From: CALAED01 sp937891035
GTDB taxonomy: Bacteria > Actinomycetota > Actinomycetes > Streptosporangiales > Streptosporangiaceae
Assembly: GCA_035642125.1 (NCBI GenBank)
Contig: DASQSZ010000032.1
Span: 1 to 16,092 of the forward strand
DNA length: 16,092 nt
Direction: 5' to 3'
The position numbers and the translations under genes were made by a program. Positions 1 to 7,428 of this stretch are shown here, in pieces. The notes below the pieces were generated by a model. The model ran no database searches. It was not told where the DNA came from and saw only the letters and a list, made by a program, of their open reading frames with translations. Position 1 is the stretch's first letter; each line of letters begins with the position of its first letter.

Positions 1-1802
1 TCACCAAGGCGGGCAACCGCGGCTGGCCGTACTGCATGGCCGACAATCAGCCGTTCCGCGACCGCAACCTGCCCGACATCACCACGCCGCTCGGCTGGTA
101 CGACTGCGACCGCCCGAAGAACGAGTCGCCGCGCAACACCGGCCTTGTCGACCTGCCGCCGGTCCAGAAGAACAACATCTGGTACTCCCCGCAGGGCGGC
201 GGCCCGGTCTTCCAGCGCGGCCCCGACAACATCCCGATCTACGACCTGGCGCGCCAGACGCTCACCCAGCCGTTCTTCCCCGCCGGCGGCGGACAGGCCA
301 TCATGCCGGGCCCGATGTACCGGTTCGACGGCAAGAGCGACAGCACGACGAAGTGGCCGGAGTACTGGGACGGCAAGTGGTTCATCGGCGACGAGACGCG
401 GCCGAACGTCCGGGTCGCGGTGACGATGGACCCGAAGACGGCGCCCAGCGGCGGTGCGCCCGTGCACGCGGACGACCTGCGGCAGATCGTCCCGATCAGC
501 TCGGTCGGCAACCTCATGGACTGGAAGTTCGGTCCGGACGGCGCGCTGTATGTCCTCGACTACGGCACCGGGTTCTTCAACGCGACGGCCAGGTCGGCGC
601 TGTACCGGGTGACGTACAAGGGCGGGCAGCCGACCCCGGCGCCCGCGCCGACGGTCACCACCACCGCGCAGCACACCCCGATGAAGATGGCCTTCTCCGC
701 GGGCCGGTCCGGCGGCGTGGCCTTCCGCTGGGACTTCGGCGACGGCAGCCCGGTCTCCCGCGAGGCGAACCCGACGCACTACTACGCGACCGGCGGCGAC
801 TTCACCGCCACGCTGACCGTGACGTTCGCGGACGGCACGAAGGCGACCGCGAAGACCACGGTCCAGGTCGGCTGCCCGGCGCCGGACGCCCGCCCGACCG
901 TGGTGATGCTGGACACCGACAGCAAGGTGGACAACGTGGATGTCGGCGGCGGCTGCACGATCAACGACGCGATCGACGACGAAAGCGCCTGGAGCAGCGA
1001 GGGCGCCTTCCAGCGTCACGTCAACGCGGTGACGACCACGCTGCGCCGGCGTGGTCTGATCAGCGGTGCCGCGCTGGCGCTGCTCGCCGTCACCGCGACC
1101 CGCTCCGGCGTGGGCGCGCCGCAGGGCCCGGACGCGTACCAGCCCATCTTCGACGGCACGCGGGACAGCCTGGCGAAGTGGGAGCAGGCGCCGGGCGGCT
1201 CGTTCACGTTGCAAGACGACGGGTCGATCCGCAGCGTCGGCGGCCTCGGCATGCTGTGGTACGCGGACAAGCAGTTCGGTGACTTCTCGCTGCGGCTGCA
1301 GTTCCGCGACGCGCGCACGGACGGCGGCTTCAGCAACAGCGGCGTGTTCGTCCGCTTCCCCGACCCGCGGATCCCACTCGACCAGCGCCCGCCGGGAAGC
1401 TGCGGGACGGTCGGCGCCGCGCGGACGCAACAGGCCTGGGTGGCGATCTTCTGCGGGCAGGAGATCCAGATCTACGACGGCCCGACGGGTGAGCCGCAAA
1501 AGACCGGTTCCGTCTACAACTTCCAGTCGCTGAACCTGGACCAGGCCAGGCCGACCCGGCCCGGCGTGTGGAACGACTACGAGGTCCGGGTGACCGGGCA
1601 GCACTACACGATCATCAGGAACGGTGTGGTGATCAACGAGTTCGACAACACCCCGGGCAAGACCTCATCGCGCGCCGGGGACCCGCCCACCGATCTGCGG
1701 CAGTTCCTGAGCGGCTTCATCGGACTGCAAAACCATGGCAACAGCGACCTCACCGAGTTCCGCAACGTGCGGGTCAGAAACCTGAACGCCCCAGCGAACT
1801 GA
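1..1802 (+). CDS. Sugar dehydrogenase-PKD-DUF1080 secreted protein (5' partial)
   Basis: The reading frame is already open at base 3, so the true start lies outside the window; the first in-frame ATG (36) falls inside a conserved GNRGWPYC motif and is not the start. About 599 codons are visible. In order they encode the C-terminal part of a PQQ-dependent glucose/sorbosone dehydrogenase-like beta-propeller (to about 630; NTGL motif and the FGPDGALYVLDYG blade), a Pro-rich linker, a PKD domain (about 642-875; RWDFGDGSP), a Cys-containing helical linker, and a DUF1080/3-keto-disaccharide hydrolase-like beta-sandwich (about 1131-1790; PIFDGT start, SNSGVFVRF core). DUF1080 members are known to cleave 3-keto-glycosides, so a role in processing oxidised sugars outside the cell is likely. 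The architecture partly matches the gene at 3077, which suggests paralogy; an N-terminal ThuA domain and signal peptide may lie upstream. The substrate is unknown. Confidence 0.9.
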   Translation, partial: TKAGNRGWPYCMADNQPFRDRNLPDITTPLGWYDCDRPKNESPRNTGLVDLPPVQKNNIWYSPQGGGPVFQRGPDNIPIYDLARQTLTQPFFPAGGGQAIMPGPMYRFDGKSDSTTKWPEYWDGKWFIGDETRPNVRVAVTMDPKTAPSGGAPVHADDLRQIVPISSVGNLMDWKFGPDGALYVLDYGTGFFNATARSALYRVTYKGGQPTPAPAPTVTTTAQHTPMKMAFSAGRSGGVAFRWDFGDGSPVSREANPTHYYATGGDFTATLTVTFADGTKATAKTTVQVGCPAPDARPTVVMLDTDSKVDNVDVGGGCTINDAIDDESAWSSEGAFQRHVNAVTTTLRRRGLISGAALALLAVTATRSGVGAPQGPDAYQPIFDGTRDSLAKWEQAPGGSFTLQDDGSIRSVGGLGMLWYADKQFGDFSLRLQFRDARTDGGFSNSGVFVRFPDPRIPLDQRPPGSCGTVGAARTQQAWVAIFCGQEIQIYDGPTGEPQKTGSVYNFQSLNLDQARPTRPGVWNDYEVRVTGQHYTIIRNGVVINEFDNTPGKTSSRAGDPPTDLRQFLSGFIGLQNHGNSDLTEFRNVRVRNLNAPAN

Positions 1803-1831
1803 GCGACGCCCCCCGCGGCGGCTCGCCGGGT

Positions 1832-1881
1832 GTGGGCGCGCGTCAACGCACCACGCGCGCCCGCATCCGGCGGCTTCGCCG
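1832..1881 (+). terminator. Pair of GC-rich hairpins after the DUF1080 gene
   Basis: Thirty bases after the stop codon, 1834-1843 (GGGCGCGCGT) is the exact reverse complement of 1853-1862, with a 9-nt loop; the stem can extend to 1832/1864 through one G-T wobble. A second hairpin follows (CGGCG 1868-1872, CGCCG 1877-1881, loop GCTT). There is no U-tract, which is usual for actinobacterial terminators. The pair could end or attenuate transcription before the isomerase gene at 1963. Function is inferred from structure only. Confidence 0.5.
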
Positions 1882-1962
1882 TCCCCGCCCCTTCATCGAA
1901 CGGCATCCGACTCATCAGGTACCGCACGTCAGCGAGGCCACCAAAAGCACGGAGGAAGACAC

Positions 1963-3039
1963 ATGCGACGCGAACGCAAACTGAACCTCAATCGCCGCGG
2001 CTTCATCGGCGTCGCCGGCGGCACGGCGGCGACGGCGCTGCTCGGCGCGTTCGGTGCGCCCGCGGCGGCGAGCGACGCCGCGACAAGTGACACCGCGACG
2101 AGCGGCGGCGGCAGGAGGGGCCGGCTCATCCCGCCGGGCCGCCTCGGGATCCAGCTGTTCACCATCCGGGACAAGGTGGCGTCGCTGGGCTTCGCCGCCG
2201 TGTTCGAAGAGCTCGTCCGCGACGGTTACGCGGAGGTCGAGTTCGCCGGCTACACGCAGGGCTCGGTGGGCGCGATCACCATCCCCCAGATCAAGCGGCT
2301 GCTCGACGACAACGGGCTGCGGGGAATCGGCAGCCACGTCGGCTACTTCTCGTCCGACCCCAACGCGTACACGTTCGCGACCAAGCTCGACCAGGTGCTC
2401 GACGACGCAGCGGCGCTCGACCTGCCCTACATCGGCACCGCCAGCTCGCCGGCCAGGTACGGCAACACCGTCGACGCCTGGAAGCGGGCCTGTGCGGAGT
2501 TCAACGCCTTCGGCGCCGCCGCGGCGCAGCGCGGCATGAAGTTCTACCAGCACAACCATGCGGAAGAGTTCGGCTTCGCCACCGACCAGCCGAGCGTCCG
2601 GCTGTACGACGTGCTGCTCGCGGAGACCGACCCGGAGCTGGTCGCCCTTGAGATGGACATCTTCTGGGCCTTCTCCGGCCAGTTCCGGTTCAGCTCGCGC
2701 CCCGACCCGAACAACCCCTCAGGACCGCCGATCCCGGAGCCGTTCGAGCCGCTCGACTTCGTGCTGGCCGCGCCGGAACGCTACCCGCTGTTCCACGTCA
2801 AGGACGGCGATTTCGACCCGACCGTCCGCGACGGCTTCCGGATGACCGATGTGGGCGACGGCGACATCGACTACCAGCGGTTCATTAGTGCGCTGCAACG
2901 GTCCGCCGGCGGCCGGCACCGGGGACGGCACAACTACCTCGTGGAACGCGACGACGCCCCCAGCCCCGCCACGAACCCGGCGGGTTCGTTCAGCACCGCG
3001 CAGCGCAGCTTCGACTTCCTCAGCAGCCTGCGCGGCTAG
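1963..3039 (+). CDS. Tat-exported sugar phosphate isomerase/epimerase-like TIM barrel protein
   Basis: This 358-residue protein belongs to the xylose isomerase-like TIM barrel family (AP endonuclease 2 superfamily). The start is fixed by GGAGGAAG at 1951-1958, 4 nt before the ATG. Residues 8-36 form a twin-arginine signal (LNRRGFIG, a hydrophobic stretch, then GAPAAA), so the enzyme is probably exported folded. Barrel landmarks are GIQLFTIRD (62-70), EVEFAG (91-96), GIGSHVGYFS (121-130), YQHNHAEEF (195-203), LEMDIFW (229-235) and FHVKDGD (277-283). Glu230, Asp232, His199 and His278 are candidate divalent-metal ligands. A Pro-rich insert occupies about 245-263. Relatives isomerise or epimerise sugars or act on 3-keto sugars and C-glycosides; the two flanking genes support a 3-keto sugar route, but the substrate cannot be named. 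It is probably cotranscribed with the next gene, 37 nt downstream. Confidence 0.9.
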   Translation: MRRERKLNLNRRGFIGVAGGTAATALLGAFGAPAAASDAATSDTATSGGGRRGRLIPPGRLGIQLFTIRDKVASLGFAAVFEELVRDGYAEVEFAGYTQGSVGAITIPQIKRLLDDNGLRGIGSHVGYFSSDPNAYTFATKLDQVLDDAAALDLPYIGTASSPARYGNTVDAWKRACAEFNAFGAAAAQRGMKFYQHNHAEEFGFATDQPSVRLYDVLLAETDPELVALEMDIFWAFSGQFRFSSRPDPNNPSGPPIPEPFEPLDFVLAAPERYPLFHVKDGDFDPTVRDGFRMTDVGDGDIDYQRFISALQRSAGGRHRGRHNYLVERDDAPSPATNPAGSFSTAQRSFDFLSSLRG

Positions 3040-3076
3040 CGGCCCCTATCCCTTGTGATCTCGCCGGGAGGCCCCC

Positions 3077-5755
3077 GTGCGTACGCTGATTCACTTCGTC
3101 TGCGCGATCGCGCTGGCGGGAGCCGGAGTGCTCGTGCCGGCCGCGGCCGACGCCGCGCCCGCACCCCCAACGCCCGCACCCCCAACGCCCGCACCCACCA
3201 CGCAGGCGCCCCCAACGCAGGCTGAGCCGACCGCCGCCGGCCGGCCCACGTTCAGGGTGCTGGTGTTCACCAAGACCGCCGGGGAACGACGTTCCTCGAT
3301 CGAGGCCGGCGTCGACGCCGTCCGCGCGCTCGGCAAGCGGCGCGGCTTCGCCGTCGAGGCGACCGAGGACGCGACCCGGTTCACCGACGCCGAGCTCCGC
3401 CGGTTCCGTGCGGTGATCTTCCTCAATACGACGGGCGACGTGCTCGACCCCGCCCAGCAGACCGCCTTCGAGCGCTACTTCAAGGACGGCGGCGGTTACC
3501 TCGGGATCCACTCCGCCGCGGAGACCGAGCCGGACTGGGCGTTCTACCAGAACATGCTCGGCACCAGGGCGGCCGGGCTGTCCTCCGTACAGAAGGCCAC
3601 GGTCAAGGTGGCCGACCGGGTACACCCGGCGAGCGCCGTCCTGCCCGAGTACTGGCGGCCGGCCGACGCCTTCTACGACTTCGCCGGCAACGTGCGGGGC
3701 GTCTCGCACGTGCTCGCCACGGTCGACGAGGGCACCTACAGCGGCGGCGGCATGGGGTTCGACCACCCGATCATCTGGTGCAAGGACTTCCAGGGCGGCC
3801 GCTCCTTCTACACCGGTCTCGGCGAGACCTCGGCGACGTTCCGGGACGGCGCCTTCCGCCGGCACCTCGGCGGCGCCATCGAGTGGGCGGCCGGACGCGG
3901 CGACGGCGACTGCGGCGCGACCGTGCTGGCCAACTACCAGCAGACCGTCATCGCCGCCCAGCCCAACCTCGGCGAGCCGATCGAGTTCGACGTGCTCCCG
4001 GACGGACGGGTGATCCAGACCACCCGTACCGGACAGGTCAGGTTGCACAACCCGAAGGCGGGGACGACGTCGGTCATCGCCACCATCCCCGTCTACACCC
4101 ACGACGAGGACGGGCTGTACGGCGGCGCGATCGACCCGAACTTCGCGTCGAACCATTGGGTCTACCTCTTTTACTCGCCGCCCCTTTCCACGCCGCCGGG
4201 GAACGCGCCGACGAGCAGCACCGATCCGAACGCGTGGGACGTCTTCAAGGGCTACAACCAGCTGTCGCGCTTCAAGTTCGTCGAGACGCCGACCCCACAT
4301 CTCGACATGGACAGCGAGCAGCAGATCCTGCGGGTGGACACCGATCGCGGCGCGTGCTGTCACGTCGCCGGGGAGATCCGCTTCGACAGCCACGGCAACC
4401 TGCTGATGGTCACCGGTGACGACACGCCGGCCGGCGGCGGCAACTCCGGCGGCTTCTCGCCGTTCAACGGCGAGCTCACCGTCCCACCGACCGCGACCTG
4501 CTCGGCGCCGTGCTTCACCGCACCCTTCGTCGACGCCAGCCGGTCCTCGGGCAACACCAACGACCTGCGCGGCAAGCTGCTGCGCATCCGGGTCCGGCCC
4601 GACGGCTCTTACACGATCCCGAAGGGCAATCTGTTCCGGCCGGGCACGCCGAGGACACGGCCGGAGATCTACGCGATGGGCTTCCGTAACCCGTTCCGGC
4701 TCAACCTCGACCAAAACGACGTCGCGTACGTCACCGACTACTCCCCCGACTCCCGCACGCCGCAGGTGTTCCGGGGGCCGCCCGGGGTGGGCCGCGTGGA
4801 GATCGTGCGGCGCGCGGCCAACTACGGCTGGCCGTTTTGCGCCGCGCCCGAACTGCCGTACTTCCGGTGGAACTTCGCGGCATCGACGCCGCTCGACGAC
4901 CCGCCGCGGCCGTTCGAATGCGACAACCCGGCCCGCGGCCCGCAGAACACGTCGCGGCACAACACCGGGCTCACGGTGACGCCGCCGGTGACCAAGCCGG
5001 ACGTCTGGTACTCCTACAACGACAACAACCCGCCGACGCCGCTCGGCACCCCGTGCCCGGCCTATTACATTCAGTCCCCGCCCGGCACCTGCCCGCAGCT
5101 GTTCCCCGAGTTCGGGCCCGGCGGCGGGGTCGGCCCGCACGGCGCGGCGCCCTACCACTTCGACCCGAAGAACCCGAACCCGACGAAGTTCCCCGCCTAC
5201 TACGACAAGGCGATCTTCTTCGGCGAGTTCACGCGGGACTTCCTGCGCGAGATCAGGCTCGACTCCAAGGGCCGCGTCTTCAAGATCAATGACCTGCTGA
5301 CCTGCGGAGACGTCTCGGCCGACCGGACGGTCAAGCCGTTCGTCTGCGACGCCCCGATGGACATGCGCTGGGGACCGGACGGCAACTTCTACCTGTTGTC
5401 GTACGGTGACGGCTTCTTCCGGGCCAACCCCGACGCGCTCCTGGTCAAGTTCAGCTACGTCAAGGGCACGCGGGCGCCGACCGCGAAGGCGGCGGCGACC
5501 ACGGCCGGCGGCCCGGGCGCGCTCGCGGTCTCCTTCTCCGGCGAGGGCTCGGCCGACCCGGATCCGGGCGACTCGATCACCTTCGCGTGGGACTTCGAGG
5601 GCGACGGGACGATCGATTCGACCGACCCCGACCCGGCCTTCACCTACCCCGCCGCCGGCGTCTACACGGCCAAACTCACCGTGACCGACTCCAGCGGCAA
5701 GTCCACGACCGTCAACACGCCCATCGAGGTCGGCACCACCGGCACCACCACCTGA
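3077..5755 (+). CDS. Secreted ThuA-sugar dehydrogenase-PKD fusion protein
   Basis: An 892-residue secreted protein starting at GTG, with GGGAGG at 3066-3071 placed 5 nt upstream. A Sec signal peptide (residues 1-26, ending ADA) is followed by a Pro/Thr/Gln linker made of 15-bp repeats. A ThuA domain of class I glutamine amidotransferase-like fold spans about 58-275 (VLVFTKTAG, GGYLGIHSAAE). A PQQ-dependent glucose/sorbosone dehydrogenase-like beta-propeller spans about 285-795 (DEDGLYGGAIDP, CCHVAGEIRFD, GFRNPFRLNLD, RWGPDGNFYLL). A PKD domain closes the protein (about 803-885; FAWDFEGDG, AGVYTAKLTVTD). ThuA proteins are linked to trehalose utilisation through 3-keto sugars, and the propeller would bind or oxidise a sugar. 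The His normally seen in the KTAGFRH signature is Arg here (KTAGERR). The gene follows the Tat isomerase by 37 nt and is probably in one transcript with it. Confidence 0.93.
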   Translation: MRTLIHFVCAIALAGAGVLVPAAADAAPAPPTPAPPTPAPTTQAPPTQAEPTAAGRPTFRVLVFTKTAGERRSSIEAGVDAVRALGKRRGFAVEATEDATRFTDAELRRFRAVIFLNTTGDVLDPAQQTAFERYFKDGGGYLGIHSAAETEPDWAFYQNMLGTRAAGLSSVQKATVKVADRVHPASAVLPEYWRPADAFYDFAGNVRGVSHVLATVDEGTYSGGGMGFDHPIIWCKDFQGGRSFYTGLGETSATFRDGAFRRHLGGAIEWAAGRGDGDCGATVLANYQQTVIAAQPNLGEPIEFDVLPDGRVIQTTRTGQVRLHNPKAGTTSVIATIPVYTHDEDGLYGGAIDPNFASNHWVYLFYSPPLSTPPGNAPTSSTDPNAWDVFKGYNQLSRFKFVETPTPHLDMDSEQQILRVDTDRGACCHVAGEIRFDSHGNLLMVTGDDTPAGGGNSGGFSPFNGELTVPPTATCSAPCFTAPFVDASRSSGNTNDLRGKLLRIRVRPDGSYTIPKGNLFRPGTPRTRPEIYAMGFRNPFRLNLDQNDVAYVTDYSPDSRTPQVFRGPPGVGRVEIVRRAANYGWPFCAAPELPYFRWNFAASTPLDDPPRPFECDNPARGPQNTSRHNTGLTVTPPVTKPDVWYSYNDNNPPTPLGTPCPAYYIQSPPGTCPQLFPEFGPGGGVGPHGAAPYHFDPKNPNPTKFPAYYDKAIFFGEFTRDFLREIRLDSKGRVFKINDLLTCGDVSADRTVKPFVCDAPMDMRWGPDGNFYLLSYGDGFFRANPDALLVKFSYVKGTRAPTAKAAATTAGGPGALAVSFSGEGSADPDPGDSITFAWDFEGDGTIDSTDPDPAFTYPAAGVYTAKLTVTDSSGKSTTVNTPIEVGTTGTTT
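3158..3217 (+). repeat. Four 15-bp tandem repeats encoding a Pro/Thr linker
   Basis: Two identical units of CCCGCACCCCCAACG (3158-3172 and 3173-3187) are followed by two diverged units (3188-3202, 3203-3217). They encode PAPPT, PAPPT, PAPTT and QAPPT directly after the signal peptide. Being multiples of three, copy-number changes would alter linker length without shifting the frame. Confidence 0.85.
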
Positions 5756-5772
5756 TCAACCACCCCCCAGAC

Positions 5773-5815
5773 CCACTGCATGATCACGGAAGCCCCAACC
5801 GTGATCATGCAGTGG
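5773..5815 (+). terminator. Perfect 17-bp inverted-repeat terminator
   Basis: Bases 5773-5789 (CCACTGCATGATCACGG) are exactly reverse-complemented at 5799-5815, with a 9-nt loop (AAGCCCCAA). The hairpin begins 18 nt after the stop of the ThuA fusion gene and is followed by CTCTTCT, a weak pyrimidine tail. It most likely ends the carbohydrate transcript and insulates the downstream toxin-antitoxin pair. Its symmetry would let it also act on the other strand. Confidence 0.8.
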
Positions 5816-5861
5816 CTCTTCTAGGACCCGGCAAAAAAGGCCGCTTTACTGGCCATAATCA

Positions 5862-5885
5862 AGACCGGTCTCTACACTGACCCTT
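5862..5885 (+). promoter_or_regulatory. Candidate leaderless promoter and operator of the toxin-antitoxin pair
   Basis: TACACT at 5873-5878 fits a -10 hexamer (TAnnnT) and would place the transcription start at about 5885-5886, on the A of the antitoxin ATG. No Shine-Dalgarno precedes that ATG, so a leaderless mRNA is likely. Immediately upstream, 5862-5871 is a perfect 10-bp palindrome (AGACCGGTCT), a plausible binding site for autorepression by the antitoxin. No convincing -35 is seen. This is inference from spacing. Confidence 0.4.
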
Positions 5886-6170
5886 ATGGAGACCATCCCG
5901 ATCACCGAAGCCAAAGCCCGCATCGCCGAACTCGCCGATCGGGTCGCCCGCGAACACGACCACTTCACAATCACCCGCAATGGCCGCGCTGATGTCATGC
6001 TCATCTCGGTCGCCGAATATGAGGCCATGCAAGAGACGCTCGACATCCTGAGCGATGACGATGCTCTCGCCGATCTGCAGCAGTCCCGTGAAGACTTCGC
6101 CGACGGCGATACCTTCGACTCCGACCAGGTGCGCGCCGAACTCGACCGGCGCCGCCGGGGATCACCGTGA
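5886..6170 (+). CDS. YefM/Phd-family antitoxin
   Basis: A 94-residue protein with the Phd/YefM antitoxin N-terminal domain: METIPITEAKARIAELADRV, then FTITRNGRADVMLISVAEYEAMQETL. This part dimerises and binds the operon's own promoter in characterised relatives. The acidic and then Arg-rich C-terminal tail (about 55-94) is where such antitoxins wrap and inhibit the partner toxin. The stop overlaps the toxin start (GTGA, 6167-6170), which indicates translational coupling. Base composition is visibly less GC-rich than in the flanking genes, consistent with horizontal acquisition. The ATG has no Shine-Dalgarno. Confidence 0.92.
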   Translation: METIPITEAKARIAELADRVAREHDHFTITRNGRADVMLISVAEYEAMQETLDILSDDDALADLQQSREDFADGDTFDSDQVRAELDRRRRGSP

Positions 6171-6469
6171 GCGGCCCCCCAACAGGCCTGGATGAGCCCT
6201 TTTCGTCGTACACAGTCATCTTCTCCCGCCAAGCCCGCCGCAACCTGCACGAGAACCTGCCCCTCGACGTAGCTGCCGCTGCCATGGCCACGATCGATGG
6301 TCCTATCAGCATCAATCCACATCGTGTCGGCAAGCCGCTGGACGAACCTTTTGACGGTTACTACTCCGCACGCCGCGGTACCTACCGGATCATCTACCGC
6401 ATCAACGAAGACAAGCACGCTGTAGAGATCCACTCCATCCGGCACCGGCGCGACGCCTATCGCACCTGA
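6167..6469 (+). CDS. RelE/ParE-family toxin
   Basis: A 100-residue protein of the RelE/ParE superfamily, whose RelE members cut ribosome-bound mRNA. It starts at GTG overlapping the antitoxin stop by 4 bp. Family features are YTVIFSRQARRNL (15-27), the central KPL motif (56-58), the basic strand ARRGTYRIIYRIN (68-80) and the C-terminal HSIRHRRDAY (89-98). The arginines and terminal His/Tyr are the residues RelE-type toxins use for mRNA cleavage, so this copy looks intact. About 14 extra residues precede the usual start of the fold. No other in-frame ATG or GTG start would give a complete domain, which supports the GTG. Confidence 0.9.
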   Translation: MSGPPTGLDEPFSSYTVIFSRQARRNLHENLPLDVAAAAMATIDGPISINPHRVGKPLDEPFDGYYSARRGTYRIIYRINEDKHAVEIHSIRHRRDAYRT

Positions 6470-6621
6470 TCGGTGCGGTCGGGCAGCTCCGCCGGCACGG
6501 CCGGAACGCTCTGGTCGGCCGTCCAGCTTCGGCTCGACGCGCCCAGATGGACCCTGCTGCTCACCACGGTGACGATCAGTGCGACCCCAGCAACATCGCC
6601 TATGCCAGTCAGACTTTTCGC

Positions 6622-7059
6622 TCACGGATCCGGGCAGGACGCACCGGCTCGCACATACGACACGCCTGCCGGTTTCAGATTGGCGCCGTAGTGGTTCGTC
6701 TCCCGCTCGTAGAAGTAGGCCATCGAGTTGCCGTGCACGTCGACGACCCGGTCCAGTTGCCAGCGCCAGGCCTGGTTGCAAGAGGATTCGTCGTACGTGG
6801 CGGCATAGCAGGGCTCGCCCGCGTCGTCGCCGTACACCGGGATCGTCCATGCCGACTTGGTCTCGGGGTCGCCGCTCGTCCAGCCGGGCAGCCGGTTACG
6901 GCCGAAGTAATATTGGGTGCCGTCGCTGGTGGTGACCTTCCACCACTCGCCGTTGTTGTCGCCGTTGGTGGCGTCGCTGAAGTGCTCGACCCGTTCGGCG
7001 TCATTCTCCTCCGGATGCCACGCTCCGGTGGCGGAGTCTTTGACCAGCTTCGCGTCTCG
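6622..7059 (-). pseudogene. Internal fragment of an RHS/YD-repeat (polymorphic toxin-type) protein
   Basis: Read on the - strand, bases 7050-6622 encode about 143 codons without interruption: KLVKDSATGAWHPEEN, WWKVTTSDGTQYYFGRNRLPGW, TSGDPETKSAWTIPVYGDDAGEPC, QAWRWQLDRVVDVHGNSMAYFYERETNHYG. This is the segment between the N-terminal region and the YD repeats in large actinobacterial RHS proteins. An in-frame TAG (7062-7060) lies just upstream, and a TGA (6624-6622) ends the frame shortly after the recognisable NHYGANLKPAGVSYVRAG. RHS proteins are normally 1500-2500 residues, so both ends are lost. The reading frame has few mutations, suggesting a recent truncation. An internal ATG gives only a 71-residue frame, so expression is doubtful. 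Confidence 0.8.
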
Positions 7060-7062
7060 CTA

Positions 7063-7428
7063 CGATCCCTCCCGTCGACGGCTCCTGGTCGAAGCGCACG
7101 CCCGCGCCGTCCGCGTGGTCTTCGGCGCGTACGCACTGGTGGCCGACCTATGCGCTGACAGGCGCCGACCCCCGCAACAGCGTCATTTGTGGCACGATGA
7201 CCGCCTCGGTCACAGGTTGCTGGCTCCTTTCGGAGAGACTGCTCCTCGATCGGGATCGAGCGCTGCGTCATCGAGGCTCCGATGTGCCGCCCGGCGCCGG
7301 GACCATGACACCGCCCGCACCACCGGGTAACACTGAGAGGACGTACGGTGCGCCCGTACATCGAACGGGCCCCGATTGTGTCGGTGTGCTCCATAGGAGG
7401 GCGATGGGCCGGAACATAGGTTCGGCCC
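7063..7428. other. Non-coding region upstream of bdhA, rich in inverted repeats
   Basis: I find no convincing gene in these 366 bases between the RHS remnant and bdhA. Three compact dyads are visible: TGACCG-3-CGGTCA (7198-7212), CTCGATC-2-GATCGAG (7245-7260) and GTACGG-5-CCGTAC (7343-7359). A fourth overlaps the bdhA start and is listed separately. Such a set suits a control region, possibly bound by the PucR-type regulator encoded downstream, but the dyads share no common sequence. Confidence 0.4.

Noticed and set aside
1071..1125. Possible transmembrane segment in the linker before the DUF1080 domain
   Set aside because: The stretch is Ala/Leu-rich, but related fusion proteins as I recall them have an amphipathic helical linker of similar sequence at this place, and both flanking domains should be extracellular.
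3020..5158. Long open frame (712 codons) on the - strand opposite the ThuA fusion gene
   Set aside because: It is Arg/Val/Gly-rich with no recognisable domain and lies antisense to a clearly coding gene with signal peptide and conserved motifs; it is a by-product of high GC.
7063..7190. Possible coding continuation upstream of the RHS fragment, on either strand
   Set aside because: Short peptides on both strands look plausible in places, but none joins the RHS frame without a stop and none matches a known family.
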